Shown piece after piece: positions 44,437 through 55,681 of a DNA stretch of 64,000 nt. The notes under the pieces are model-generated. The model was not told the origin of the DNA and did not search any database. It saw only the letters and a program-made list of their open reading frames with translations. The stretch's first letter is position 1; the number at the start of each line of letters is the position of its first letter. This stretch comes from Microbotryomycetes sp. JL201 (taxonomy: Eukaryota > Basidiomycota > Microbotryomycetes). The stretch covers positions 124,001 through 188,000 of the forward strand of contig JAQYUZ010000035.1 of the NCBI GenBank assembly GCA_033819885.1, read 5' to 3'. Made by a program: the position numbers and the translations under genes.

Positions 44437-46052
44437 TCACGGTGGCGCGTTGTTGCCATTGCGACGCTTTGACGTTTTGAGGTTGCGCAGCTTACTCCAG
44501 TCTGAGGCGTTCATCGACTCATTGTAACCCAAGTCCTGCCACCACTTGACGACGGCGTCGTACTCTTCACCGTCGACGACTGCATCTTCCAACGCTGCCT
44601 CGATGTCAAAAAATCTGTACTCGAGGTCGAGACCTGATTCGAGCCACCAGGTCAGAGCTCTTGTTTGACCGTGACGGGTGGCGATGATGATGACTTCTTT
44701 GTCATAATCAAGTCTGAATTTTGAAGCCTTCCACCAGTCGAGCAACTGGATGTTGCCGATCCGGGAGATTGAGTGGAGCGCTTGCTTCGAATACCTGACA
44801 GGCAAGCCAGACGACGCCCACCAGTCGAGAGTAACTGCATCCACATTCGAGATTAGAGCCATCGGACAGAGCTAGTAAAAATGACGACGACCTACCCGTT
44901 GTACCCTCCATAGAAGCAAAATCAAGCTGCGAAAGATACCGTGTCAACATGCTTTCGAATCGCTCGATTAATTGCAAACGCACGACATTGCCAATTTTGA
45001 GTGGCAGTCCAGAATCGCGCCACCATTGCAAGCTGCCGAGCTGTCGTTTGATGGTGGCGGACGCGAGAGCAGCTTCCGTATAATCTGTTCCAGAAAGCAC
45101 ACCGGTCAGTGATCGGTTTCAGGCAAATGTTTCGGGGTGATTGACACTCACGTAAAGGAATGCCGAGACTGAGCCAAAAGTCGAGAGCTGCACACACACA
45201 CACAAGTTGGCTCAATTCAGCTTTGGTGACGCGTCGAACGCGAAGACCATACTGACCTGCGACTTGGCCGTGCCTGCTCGCCTCTTCAAGCGCTTCCGCA
45301 ATTGTGTCTGGAGACGGATTCAGCTCGTATGAGCTATCTCGAGCCCATTCAAGCACGTTGACGCGTCCCCACGCGCTCGCAACGACTGGCAGCAAGCGTT
45401 TGCAGCGGTGGCGAGTCTGAGTCGGATCTTTGTGCAGCAAGAATGCGAGAGTGTGTATGAAGGCGAATCTGACCATGACGCGCGTGCCCCAGTCTGACCA
45501 TTTGGTATGTCCGTGTGCGAGCGCGTGCTCGACGGGCTCGATTGATGTCGAAGAGTTCAAGATTGCGCGGTCCTGAGCGATGTCGGGAAGAGGTCGAACG
45601 AGCGCGCATACATGAATGTCGGATTGAGTATCAGAGCGGCCGACCGGTGCAGATAGTGAATATGATATATATCAGCGCCTGTGTACAAGCAGGGCAGCCA
45701 GGCGGTGGACGGGGCTATCCAACCTCGCGCGCGAGCGAGCGAGCGAGTCCAAGCTCGGATCCAAGCCAACTCACGAGGCAAGTCGCAAACTCAAGCCAGG
45801 GCGACGTGATCGGCAGCCGAGACGAGTGCAGTCCAAGTGCAGTTGCGAGCTCATAGTCGCCCACAAATTCAACGCACAGCCTGTCGGAACCGTACGTGTC
45901 AGTCTGCGAAAGGCGAAGCGATCGAGTTGAACGAACCTGACAAGCTCGGGTGGCAGCCGGCGAGATGCAGGTTCGGGCGCCTGTGAGTCTCGTACATGCT
46001 TGCTTTCTCCCGCACAGCGTTCGGCATGTGCTGCATCGAGTGCGACGGCCAT
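44437..46052 (-). CDS. Trp-Trp repeat protein (ankyrin-like family of unknown role)
   Basis: Multi-exon gene. The N-terminus has RRLPPELV, an F-box-like start, then CVEFVGDYELATALGLHSS and LPITSPWLEFAT. The next exon reads from DRAILNSSTSIEPVEHALAHG. The C-terminal half is a string of 30-40 residue units of the pattern L-x-W-W-x-x-S-G-L: LDFWLSLGIPL, LQWWRDSGLPLKIG, LDWWASSGLPVRYS, LDWWKASKFRLDYD, LTWWLESGLDLEYR and a last VKWWQDLGYNES. This resembles degenerate ankyrin repeats found in large families in some fungi. The function is unknown; protein binding is a guess. Start at 46052. Confidence 0.7.
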
Positions 46053-46236
46053 CAAACAGGCGAGACGTCAAGCAGATTCGAGGAACCAATGCGGATTACT
46101 CTTTGGTAAGTGCACTTTGCCGGTTGGGAGAGTGAGGATTAGAAACTGCGCGGACCGAGACTGCGCACTCGCGGGCGTGCTGAATGTTGACTTCCGAGCG
46201 TGCTAGTCGTGCGCCCGCGCGCCCATTTGTGCCGTC

Positions 46237-47600
46237 ATGGACGAGGCGTACACGCTGCCGACGTATCGCTTGCAGGCGCTCACTGGTCAGTCTTGCTGCA
46301 CGAGCGTCATGATCGATTTTGGCACCGCCCAAACCCGGCGAAAGATTGCGAGCCCGTCTGGTGCACTAGGAACACACAACTGACATGCAGCTGCAATTCT
46401 CGATCAGATCCATCAAAAACGCCGCTCGTCCTCGTTGCATGTGGTGCGTACTACTTTCGATCTCGCTTTGGCGCGGTCTCGGCTTTGGTCGATTTTGGGC
46501 GGGTCACGCCTTAGGGCACGACCAAGGACATGTTCACACGACCGTCGGCCCAAGCACCACACTCACTTACTCCTTCGATCGCACAATCTACAGGCTCGTT
46601 CAGTCCAATCACCTTTTTGCACCTCAGAATGTTCGAGGTCAGCCAGCCTTGCCCGTGTCCTTTGTCCGCGCACAGCTCCTGACCCCCGTCGCCTCGGTGT
46701 CGACAGATGGCCCGCGATGACGCCCGGCTCAACACAGACTACAGCGTCGTCGGAGGATACCTCTCACCCGTCAACGACAGGTATCTCAAACCAGGTTTGG
46801 CATCAGCTACACACCGTCTAAACATGTGCAACTTGGCCGTCCAAGACATGAGCGAATGGATCATGGTCGATCCCTGGGAGGCAAAGCAGCCAGACTATAC
46901 TCCAACGGCGCAGGTGCTCGACCACTTTGACCACGAGCTCAACACGGTCAGAGGCGGCGCGGACGTGCTCGTGACAGATCCTGACACGGGTGAGACGCGC
47001 ATCGAAAAACGAAGGATTCAGATAAAGCTGCTCGCTGGCAGCGACTTGATCATGACCATGAGCGAGCCCGGTGTGTGGGCGGAAAAAGATGTGAGTTCAG
47101 GGACTGTGACACTCGTCGACAAGCCGGGGCAGCGCACTGACGTATAAACTCGCTCGCTCGCTCGCCCATTCTCTTTTCTTGCGTTGCAGCTGCATCACAT
47201 TCTCGGCCGGTACGGTTGCTACATCATCGAGCGCGCAGAGTCCGAGCTCGACAAGAGTATTTTCTCGTCGTCGGCCGTCCACTCGCGGTCGCCGCTGGCG
47301 CTCTACCGCGACAATATCCACATGGTCAATCAGCTCGTCCAGAACGACGTATCTTCGACTAAAGTGCGCTTATTCTTACGGCGCGGTCTGAGCGTCTTGT
47401 ACCTTGTGCCGACCGTTGTCGCAAAGTATATCGAGCGCAACGGTTTGTACCAAAATCCGGATCGCAAGGCAGCCGATAATTCGCCACGATCATCACCTGC
47501 GCCACATGATGCAGAGACCGAGCGCGAGGGCAGGCGGGCGCGCGAACGCGACACGAGGACGATGAGCGTCGACGATCCATCAACGTCTGGCTCTCGGTAG
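46237..47600 (+). CDS. Nicotinamide/nicotinate mononucleotide adenylyltransferase
   Basis: Last step of NAD+ synthesis: NMN or NaMN plus ATP to NAD(H) precursor and pyrophosphate. After a short first exon (MDEAYTLPTYRLQALT) the second begins DPSKTPLVLVACGSF. The nucleotide-binding motif GSFSPITFLHLRMFE is formed across the next intron. Then DYSVVGGYLSPVNDRY, VQDMSEWIMVDPWEAKQP, KLLAGSDLIMTM, HHILGRYGCYIIERAES, and the C-terminal ISSTK-type block (NDVSSTKVRLFLRRGLSV). The C-terminal tail is low-complexity. Yeast homologues are nuclear and cytosolic. Start at 46237 is supported by the frame join at 46271; divergent from the Trp-repeat gene, 184 bp away. Confidence 0.94.
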
Positions 47601-47876
47601 GCTCGGTTCTGTGGGATACTCCGCCGTATGGCATTTATGACACAGGGGCTGTTTTTAGATGGGGGTGTTTTGGCATGTGGGATTCGACTCGTTTGTGATT
47701 CTGTTGTATCAATACCATGTATTTGCTCGCTAGCACCTCACTACAAGTCTGGGCGTGTGCGAGTTGGGCGGCCCCACTTTGTCCTTTCGCCGTCGCATCG
47801 AGGCCAAGTACGTCAGCGTGCGCCTCAAGGAACGGCCAGCGCTGACATACTTTACTCTGAGCAGAACGAGGCTTGA

Positions 47877-49151
47877 ATGAGCCAGTTGCTCTTGTCAAAG
47901 GCGACGCTGGTGCCGCTTGCGTCGAGTGTGCCGGTCCTGATGGTGCTCGCACGCCTGTTTTCGCCCGTGCGCTACTATTTGCGCTTGACGGCGTTCCTCC
48001 TAGGTCAGTCAAGACGTTCGCGGGCCATCTTGCCTGGCAACGCGCGAGCATGCCGTCTTGCTGCTCGTGCACGCCGAGTCGCCGGGCGAACGCCGTGGGC
48101 TCTGGTAGCTGCCCGGCATCACAAGACGAGCAGCTGACCACTTCTCACAACTGGACCATTGTTGCAGGTCTGGGCACGTGCTCAGCCTGGGGCGTCGTCG
48201 TGTCTGTTGTGTTTGCCCTGATCGGCCAGAGCAAGAACATCAACTATGTCGTTGCACGCTCATTCTACTTGTTGACGGCACCGCTGTGCGGCGTCAAATT
48301 CAAAGTCGAGGGAGAAGAGCATTTGCTCAAAAACAAACCGGCCGTCGTTGTCGGCAACCACCAGACCATGGTCGACATTCTCTGTCAGTCCACGGTTCTC
48401 ACCACAAACACTCACTTTGCGAATGCTCATGCCTCATTCGTTCCCCAGACCTTGGCCGCATTTTCCCAAAGGCGTGCTCGATCATGGCAAAGCGAGAGCT
48501 GCAATGGACTCCGCTGCTCGGACAGTTCATGACGCTCTCAAACGCCGTCTTCATCAATCGCAGCAAACGCACAGACGCGGTCGCTACATTCGCAAAAGTT
48601 GCTCAAACAATGAAGTCCAAGAATGTGAGCAGCGCATGCTTATCCATGTTCGTTTGCACGTTTCGCTAAAGAAACTGCTTGATACCGGCAGCTGTCCTTG
48701 TTCATCTTTCCAGAAGGCACACGGTCGGCCTCTGACACGCCGACCATGCTTCCGCTCAAGAAGGGCGCATTCCACCTCGCGATCGCGGCTCAGCTTCCCA
48801 TCGTACCCATCGTCTGCGAAAACTACTCTTCCGTATATTCCGCAAAGCGAAAGCGCTTCGATGGCGGAGAGATTGTCATTCGAGGTCGGTCAAAACATCC
48901 CAGCCCGAACCATAAAGCTCGCTCACTCACAATCCCCTCTATGTCCAGTCTTGCCGCCGATCAGCACCGTCGGCATCACCTCCTCATCAGAGGACGTCAA
49001 CAAGCTCGTCGAAAAGACACGAGTCGCCATGCTAGAGGCACTCGAGGATCTCGGGCGGCGGCGCGCCGAGATCAACAGACTGAAAGGCGTCTTTAAGGGT
49101 TCAGACACGCAGGCACCAAGCGCATCCTCGTCCTCGACGTCGTCATCTTGA
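47877..49151 (+). CDS. 1-acyl-sn-glycerol-3-phosphate acyltransferase (PlsC family)
   Basis: Makes phosphatidic acid from lysophosphatidic acid in the ER or lipid droplets. The start (MSQLLLSKATLVPLAS) gives a membrane segment, then GVVVSVVFALIGQSKNI. Acyltransferase blocks are present: NHQTMVD (NHx4D, catalytic), FINRSKRTDAVATF, FIFPEGTRS and LPIVPIVCENYSS. The last exon (VLPPISTVGITSSSEDV, then LVEKTRVAMLEAL) ends in a Ser-rich tail. Four or five introns of about 60-130 bp. The length is normal for fungal Slc1-type enzymes. Confidence 0.92.
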
Positions 49152-49274
49152 TCGACGTTCCTTGCAAGCGAGCCCGCGACAGTTACAGTACTCGATAATG
49201 GGACGTTCAGATGAGAGTATTTTCCAATGCAGAAAGCAGACATTATTCATGGCTCGGTGAATGCATGCAGCTCG

Positions 49275-51650
49275 TCAGAAACTCTTTTTGTCGTTCCATC
49301 CGCCGCCAGCATGGCGCCGACGACCCAGGAAAGCACCTAGCATGGCGACAACGGCGGCGACTCCGCCGAGCCAGATCCACACGTTATGTTTTCCCTTCGC
49401 AGCTCTCTCTACATTGTCTTGAGCGCGACGCAGGAACCCGAGAATTTCTGTCGACCGGGTTGATAACGTTGCGAGAGATGCAAGTGATTGCCCCTTTGCA
49501 GATCGATGGCGTGCGTCAGATCTCAGTGCATGAAAGATGTCCCATCGCTACTCACATTTGCGGTGTCAAGCTTGCGGCCAAAGGCCGTCACTTCTGCGAG
49601 CAATCGCTCAGACTGCTGCAGCAGATGCTTGAGAACTTCTCGGTCCTCCCGTGCAGCGGGAGCAGCAGTGTCTCCTCCACCGATCGGTGAGGTCGATCGG
49701 ATGCTCCTCAGAGCAGATTCAATGTTGTCGAGTCTAGATTCGATCCTGGACCGAGCGTAAAAATTGTGAGCAAGAAAGACCGGATCTCACACAGACGCCC
49801 AAGGAGGACCCACCGCAGATGAGGACTGGTTTTCGCTTGAGGATCATCGCCGCCTGAGCTGCTGAACGCCTTGGCTGTCAGTGGAGCGCGAACGAGCCGT
49901 CCCAGCAGATCAATCTTGCGGGACAGTCCGTCAATTGCGTCCATCATCTTGGCCTGCGATCTTTGAATGAGATTGGGTCAAAATTTTTGTTAGAAGAGGG
50001 TGCCTGAGGCTGCGCGCACATGAAAATCTCGTGTGTCAAGGTTTCCGTCTGCCAAAGCAAGGTCAATTTAGTACGGCAAATTACTAGGTTTCCTCAAACA
50101 GTCAGACGGACGACGTCACCGGAAGTGCCTTCGAGGATTGCTGCCAAGCTCTCCGGTGGTTCATCCATGTCGTCGTAATCGTCGCTCTGAACACGCAACG
50201 GGTCGCGTCACGTCAGCATTCGAAAAGCGGCGCAGTGGCTGAATCACGGACCGAGCTGACGACCTCGAACACGTCAAGCTAGTAGGCTAGTGTCAGCTAA
50301 AGTCACTTTATATTTCGTTTCGCGTACAGCGTAAATGTCTACCGCGTCGGGTTCCGTGTAACCGCTGGCCAATGCCGAGACGCCGAGATGATGTCCCGGT
50401 GTCAACGACACTCCAGGCATGATGAAGCAGTTGTGAGCATAGTCGCGGCCCGCTTTGGCCAGTGTCGTATGCGGGGACAGGTCGAGATCCACCTGAATGA
50501 AGAATTTCCTTGAGCAAGCTGTGATACGCATCGATTGGTGGAGCAACTTGCTCGAATGGTGTGATTAATGTAGCTGACTCGGGCCCAAATGAGCCCGTTA
50601 GCGTTCCGGAAAGCAGCTACAGGTTACGATCGAGTTCAATGAATCTTGCTCGCGTAGATTTGACAGCTCTCACCTTCGCATTCTCCAATCGCCTTCTCAA
50701 GGTACGCGGCCTCGTCGGTGGCCGACATTTTCCGGTTGTCGGGCTCGAGCCACTTTCCGGTGCCGTCATCGAGCAAGCCGGACACGACCCCGCCCGATGT
50801 GCTCAATCCATGGTGCGAGTCTTCGGCAAACTCCCAATTGCGGCTATCGCTCCGTCTGTATAGCGGCTGAGTTGGCATAGTGTCAAAGACGATCCCAAGT
50901 CCGTCGAACGCCGTCTTCGATCCAAACAAGGATACGTCATCGTCTGTTGGATCAGTCGGAGATTGCGGTGTGGTCGGTGGCGGGTTTTGCGTTGCGACCT
51001 TGGGATCTGAAGAAATGGTGATCGGCCCAGGATTGGCGTGCTACTCGAAGCGTAGCTTAGCACTTTGCTGTGATAACTCTCCAGCACAGCGACGAACTTT
51101 CGTGTACCACAACGCGAGACCACGACCACCCTTGTGTGCTCTCACAGGCGTGCCGTCGTCTGCCAGGTCTGCAAGACCGTGGACAGCCGGGCCATGTACG
51201 CGGAATGCAATTTCTGCCATCCATTCCTCTGCTTGCAAAGGCTTGTCGGAGAAGAGAGCGCCGTGAGCGAGCGGAGTTGGCTAAAGGGAGTTCAGGATGA
51301 GCACAAGGTCGGACAGTAGCAACAGGTATTCAACGCACTGGCACAAGCCTGATGAAGTCATGCACGCCGGGTAAGACGGTTCTGCAAGGGCGAACGTCGT
51401 AGCGGTCAACGATAGCCCGCTGGAGCGTTGCGACCAATGTCCCATGAGCTTACGTATGACCAGATGCATGGTAATTGGACACCTTGCCCTCCTTCGACAA
51501 CCCTCTGAAAGACGCGCTCGAGTAATAGTGCGCCGGTGGAACCGTAAAGTTGAGCGAGTCGATGCCGGATCCGCTTTCACTCGTAGCCGCGACTGCACAT
51601 ACGGCAGCGGCAGTCATGCCTAGCACAGTCCGATATGTCCGCAGTATCAT
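49275..51650 (-). CDS. ERGIC-53/Emp47-like L-type lectin cargo receptor
   Basis: Mannose-binding membrane receptor cycling between ER and Golgi. The start at 51650 gives a signal peptide (MILRTYRTVLGMTAAAVCAV). The L-type lectin domain follows: GRGLALWYTK, then FGSKTAFDGLGIVFDTMP, and LTPGHHLGVSALASGYTEPD. A linker (DDYDDMDEPPESLAAILEG) joins LDTRDFH and a coil region (MMDAIDGLSRKIDLLGRL, RIESRLDNIESALRSI, EVLKHLLQQSERLL). One membrane segment (VWIWLGGVAAVVAMLGAFLG) is followed by a short cytosolic tail ending KKSF, a KKxx ER-retrieval signal with a terminal Phe as in ERGIC-53 (KKFF). Two parts of this gene, split near 50000, look separate until splicing is considered. Confidence 0.88.
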
Positions 51651-52065
51651 GATGCGTGGACGCACAGACGGGGCTCAGACCTTGTCGAGGTCGCAATTCA
51701 AGCGAAACCAGGCGCGGTCACGCAGCTTTGCGACGTTCAAGTGAAATAGCTGTATCTCGACTAGAGCACCAGTCATTTGGTTGAGGCGACACAGTTATTC
51801 TTCGCCAAAAATTTGCTGACATAAAGCGCCGCTTGTTGACTCCTGACCCTGTGGGCGCCATCCGCGGACTTTATCTCGGCCTTTGCTGTTTTGATTGAAG
51901 AGAGCTGGATCCCACCCGAGCTGAGACCGTTATAGTCGGTCAACCCGGCTATTCAACTCCGTGTGTGCAGCAGCCCCACTGCGTCCGCCTGGTCACGGTG
52001 AAACCAAGCGCGAGCGATAGGAACAACCTTGCTTTTGAGCCTTTGTCCCACTGCATCGCCGATCC
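51651..52065. promoter_or_regulatory. Divergent spacer: lectin / small membrane protein
   Basis: About 415 bp between outward-facing starts, with no recognisable element. Confidence 0.35.
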
Positions 52066-52491
52066 ATGGGATTTTTCCTCAAGGGCAAAATAACAACGGC
52101 AGGGTTGACGTTACTGGCAGGCTTCCTTTCTCTGTTAGTCGCATACTGAGCAGACACGCGTTGGCTCAGCAGGCTCCCTTATCTGTTTTTTTCGCGTCAT
52201 AGAGGCATGTTCGCTTTCTACATTATCCTATTTTCACATCACTATGACCTGTCCAGTCACGCTGCACGAGTGTTGGCTGGGTTTGCCACAGCCTTCCACC
52301 TCATGCAGGCGATACAAACCATTTTTACCACGCATAATGTGATGATCGGCCACAAAAGATTGTCCTTCGGACGATGGTTTTTTCTAGCGTCAACGGCCTC
52401 CATTTTCGATCTCTCATTCTTTTTCACGTTCGCCAAGAATCGAGGGTTTCAAAAGAACTGGTCCGTCTCTGTGGGCAAAGACGGCGATTGA
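52066..52491 (+). CDS. Small membrane protein of unknown function
   Basis: First exon MGFFLKGKITTAGLTLLAGF, then an intron (about 52134-52200) into GMFAFYIILFSHHYDLSSHA. Three membrane segments are clear: TAGLTLLAGFLSLGMFAFYI, ARVLAGFATAFHLMQAIQTI, WFFLASTASIFDLSFFFTFA. The frame ends with the soluble FQKNWSVSVGKDGD. A further open frame with a membrane segment lies downstream (52646-52948) and could be a last exon of the same gene, giving four segments. I recognise no family. Confidence 0.6.
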
Positions 52492-52645
52492 ACACTTTCT
52501 AACCGCGTATGCGTCGATTTATTCAGCCTCGACCATCTAGACAAGATTACTGACTGCACGCAGCTTTCAACACTAGGCATGCCACTCGCACTGTGTCGAG
52601 AGCTGAGCTATAGCGCTGACACTGTCGTGGACAGTTGGCCTCAGT

Positions 52646-52948
52646 ATGGCGATATTTATCCTGACTCTCTTTCGTGCATATGTGTCTCTTGTCATCTGGC
52701 ACTTCGACGTCAAGAACAATCAAAGCAGCGCGAGCACAGCAACGCAAACTTCGGCTCCTGCGTCTTCCGGGACTGCGAGCTTGAACATGTCAAGAGCGGT
52801 CAAAGCAGCCAGTCTCCCGAAAAGAGCGACGACGACGAGAAAGAAAACAGACAAGCTCAGGCAAGGCGGGTTGTTTTTGAACGAGACCGAGGAGAGATGC
52901 GGGATGCTCGTTGATGACCGCGAGGAGGCGAGCGAAGGTGACTCGTAG
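52646..52948 (+). CDS. Possible last exon of the small membrane protein
   Basis: Reads MAIFILTLFRAYVSLVIWHF, a membrane segment, followed by a basic Ser/Thr-rich soluble tail (RAVKAASLPKRATTTRKK) and stop. A join to the exon ending near 52475 would need either a GC donor at 52475 with an acceptor near 52605, or a weak GT donor. I cannot settle this, and it could also be a separate small protein. Confidence 0.4.
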   Translation: MAIFILTLFRAYVSLVIWHFDVKNNQSSASTATQTSAPASSGTASLNMSRAVKAASLPKRATTTRKKTDKLRQGGLFLNETEERCGMLVDDREEASEGDS

Positions 52949-53096
52949 TACAATCTGCCTCGCCGATAGCTCAGTCTTGACATAGCCTATGGACGAAGCG
53001 CGTACTCCAAACCTGGGTCGCAGCCAACGCCCTCACGAAGGGCACTTTCGCATGCACAAATGCTGCCTTCAATTTCATGATAGAATCCGCGCCTTT

Positions 53097-54408
53097 CTAT
53101 TCGTCAGTCTGCATCGAGTCACCTGCACCGGTCGCGGCTGGAGTATCTGTTGCCGCCGTGTTCGTCGCATCGGGCTCGTCCCGCTCTTTCGGATCCATAC
53201 TCTCGAGATACTGCTGCAACTCGTCGCCTTCTATTATCCTGAATTTTTGGAATTGGCCGGCGGGCTGGGTGCCCAGCGTTTGCGGAGTTGTCGACTGTTC
53301 TGTGTTCACTTCTTGGCGCTGATCTTGCAAACCAATGATGCCAATCGAGGTGTTGAGTGGTGTCAGCTCTTTGTCTTGCTGCAGGGTGTCGCGCAGAGCG
53401 TGCAAGCCGTGCTTGATCAGAGTCGGCAAGTCGCCTTTGGCCGGCAACACGATAGGACAGTCAGCGAAGGGAGCAGAACAGCCATTGTCCCTGGACTCAC
53501 AGTCGACAAACTCCTCGTAGTGTGCTTCAAGGTAGGTCTTGGCGCTCTGGCTCCGTGCGCCAATGGCCATAGCGTAGTACTCGAAGCAGTTGCCTGATGG
53601 CGAGAACTCGTAAAGATGGGGTCCCTTGTCCTGTTGAATATTAAACTTATGAGAATCCTCAAATATTGCTTTGATGAGATAGATCGCCGAAAGATGGAAC
53701 TAACTTACATCGTAGCCTGCGACGAGGAATCCAACTCCATACGGCCGACGACCGTAATGCTGTGTGTTGACCTGAGCCTCTGGTACGCCCGCAATGGAGT
53801 CAGAGTCAGCACAACAGAGGCTTTCTTGTTCAGTCTATTATTGTTCAGAACTTGCTGTCTGCGATCGCGTTGACGATACGGTTAACGGGCAGCGGCCTGT
53901 TGTACAGCATGCGCGAAGACATGGCCTGTGTCCTCATGAAGTTGCTGAGAGTGATGACATGAGCGATTTTGGAATCAGATTCACTGTCTGGCGGGAGCGA
54001 AGGAACGGCGGCTGCGGCTTACGACAGCACGCGTGCATCTGATGTCAAGCCCGCAATAGCAACGCCAATGTGATCGTCAATCCTGATGAGCTTCTTCTGA
54101 TACGAGGCAAGCTCGCCCGTGGAACGCTGCGCATTGTATGTGCATCGACAGCCTCGTCAGCCCATAAACCGAGTGCGGCTGTGAGCGTCGTACTCCGCAC
54201 CTTGAGCGCGAGCAGCAGGACGTGTGTCTTACTGCGTAGACCGACTGACGCCGAGCCTTGCTTGACTGCTTCGAGGGCGTACTCGACCTGCAATGACGCG
54301 TCAGACGGCTCTGTACCGACGGTCGGACCGAGATGCGCAGCTTGCCTGGTGCAGCCTGCCAGCAGGCGAAAATGTTGTGTTATCAGAATCGTAGCTGTTG
54401 CGGAACAT
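53097..54408 (-). CDS. PRE5: 20S proteasome alpha-type subunit (alpha 6, Pre5/PSMA1 type)
   Basis: Structural outer-ring subunit of the 20S proteasome, in cytosol and nucleus. Start at 54408 gives [20 protein letters not shown] followed by [20 protein letters not shown], the usual alpha-subunit N-terminus. Next: [34 protein letters not shown], then [32 protein letters not shown] and NTSIGIIG. The C-terminal extension is acidic and low in complexity ([17 protein letters not shown]). The intron after GRLHQ (54288-54345) starts with GC (CAG|GCAAGC), secured by the conserved [12 protein letters not shown] reading. About five introns. Divergent from NIP7, 120 bp apart. Confidence 0.95.
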
Positions 54409-54528
54409 TGAGGCAGTGTCAAAAAGGAAGGAAAGCGCAGAGGGGCTCGAGCGCGCCCAGTTTGGTTGCGCAGTCGTCGCCGCCCGTTTTTTGGTTCCAC
54501 CGCTCGGACCTCGTACCCGGCACCCGCT

Positions 54529-55468
54529 AGTGAGTAGGGGCGAGGCCTGTTCGGCTTCTGGTTGCTCGTTTCAGTCCTCTGACGTTGCCGCCACATGTGG
54601 CATTGACAGTGCGGCCGTTGACGGACTCGGAGACAAAGGCGCTCTTCAGCAAGCTCGCGAACTACATCGGATCGAATGTGGTGCATCTGGTCGACAACCC
54701 CGATGACGTGAGAGCTGTCAATGTTACTCTGCAGAGCAGCCACAGCTGCTGACCTTCATCGTGCGTCGCCGGTTGCGCTCGCAGCCTCATGTGTTTCGCC
54801 TGCACCGCTCGCGCGTATACTACGTACGCGAAGAGATGATCCGGCAAGCTATTTCCGTCCCGCGTGCCAGTCTCATCTCGCTCGGCATCTGCCTGGGCAA
54901 ATTCTCAAAGACTGAAAAGTTCCGGTTGCACGTGACCGCGCTTGACTTGCTTGCTCGACATGCCAAGTACAAGGTCAGTCCTGGATTGCTTGTGCCTGAG
55001 CCTTCCACGATTGAACTGGTTTTGCTGACTCGTGATTGACCCTGGCCTCGTTGCGCTCTATCTTGCCACCAATGATAACAGGTCTGGATTAAAGCAAACG
55101 GAGAGATGCCGTTTCTCTACGGAAACCACGTCGTCAAGGCACATCTTGCTAAAATCACTGAAGACACACCTGAACATCAAGGTGTTGTTGTGTTTGGCAC
55201 AAACGACATTCCGCTCGGATTCGGCGTCACGGCGCGCAGCACCGTCGATACCCGCAAGCTGGACCCCACCGCCAACATCGTTTTCAATCAAGCGTGAGCT
55301 TCGTTCGACATTCTGGGTTCCGCCGAGCACAAACCTGACCTTGATGCTTCTCGTTCCAGCGATGTCGGCGAGTATCTGCGCGATGAGGTCTGTACTGCTC
55401 CAACATGTGCACAGGACCGTTGACTGACACAAGGTTATATTTGCTTATCTCAGGATACACTGTTCTGA
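54529..55468 (+). CDS. NIP7: Ribosome biogenesis protein NIP7
   Basis: Nucleolar PUA-domain protein needed for 27S pre-rRNA processing and 60S assembly. Exons at 54529 (single base A), 54610-54707, 54785-54973, 55082-55293, 55360-55387 and 55454-55468 give exactly 180 codons, the length known for NIP7. The start codon is split: A, then an intron (54530-54609, GTGAGT...TTGACAG), then TG, giving [20 protein letters not shown]. No ATG occurs between the PRE5 start and base 54529. [50 protein letters not shown] and [20 protein letters not shown] follow. The end GEYLRDEDTLF comes from the last small exon. Confidence 0.95.
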
Positions 55469-55681
55469 ATGTTTTTGTTCTTTGTTGCAATATTTACGCC
55501 TGTGTTATGGACAAATTGGCTGCTCTACCTGCTCGTTCCATGCTCGTTCAAGTATATGCGTCGAGACGGTCTCGGAAACCTCTTGCTCTTGGCATGCCTT
55601 ACTCAGCCACAGAGTGGGAGAACAGATTGCTTCTGCCTAGCATGTCCAGGCAGCTACGGCCTCATATCTCTCCAACTCTAC

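Noticed and set aside
45185-45205. CA dinucleotide run as a regulatory repeat
   Set aside because: Only about eight units and inside an intron of the Trp-repeat gene; no evidence of a role.
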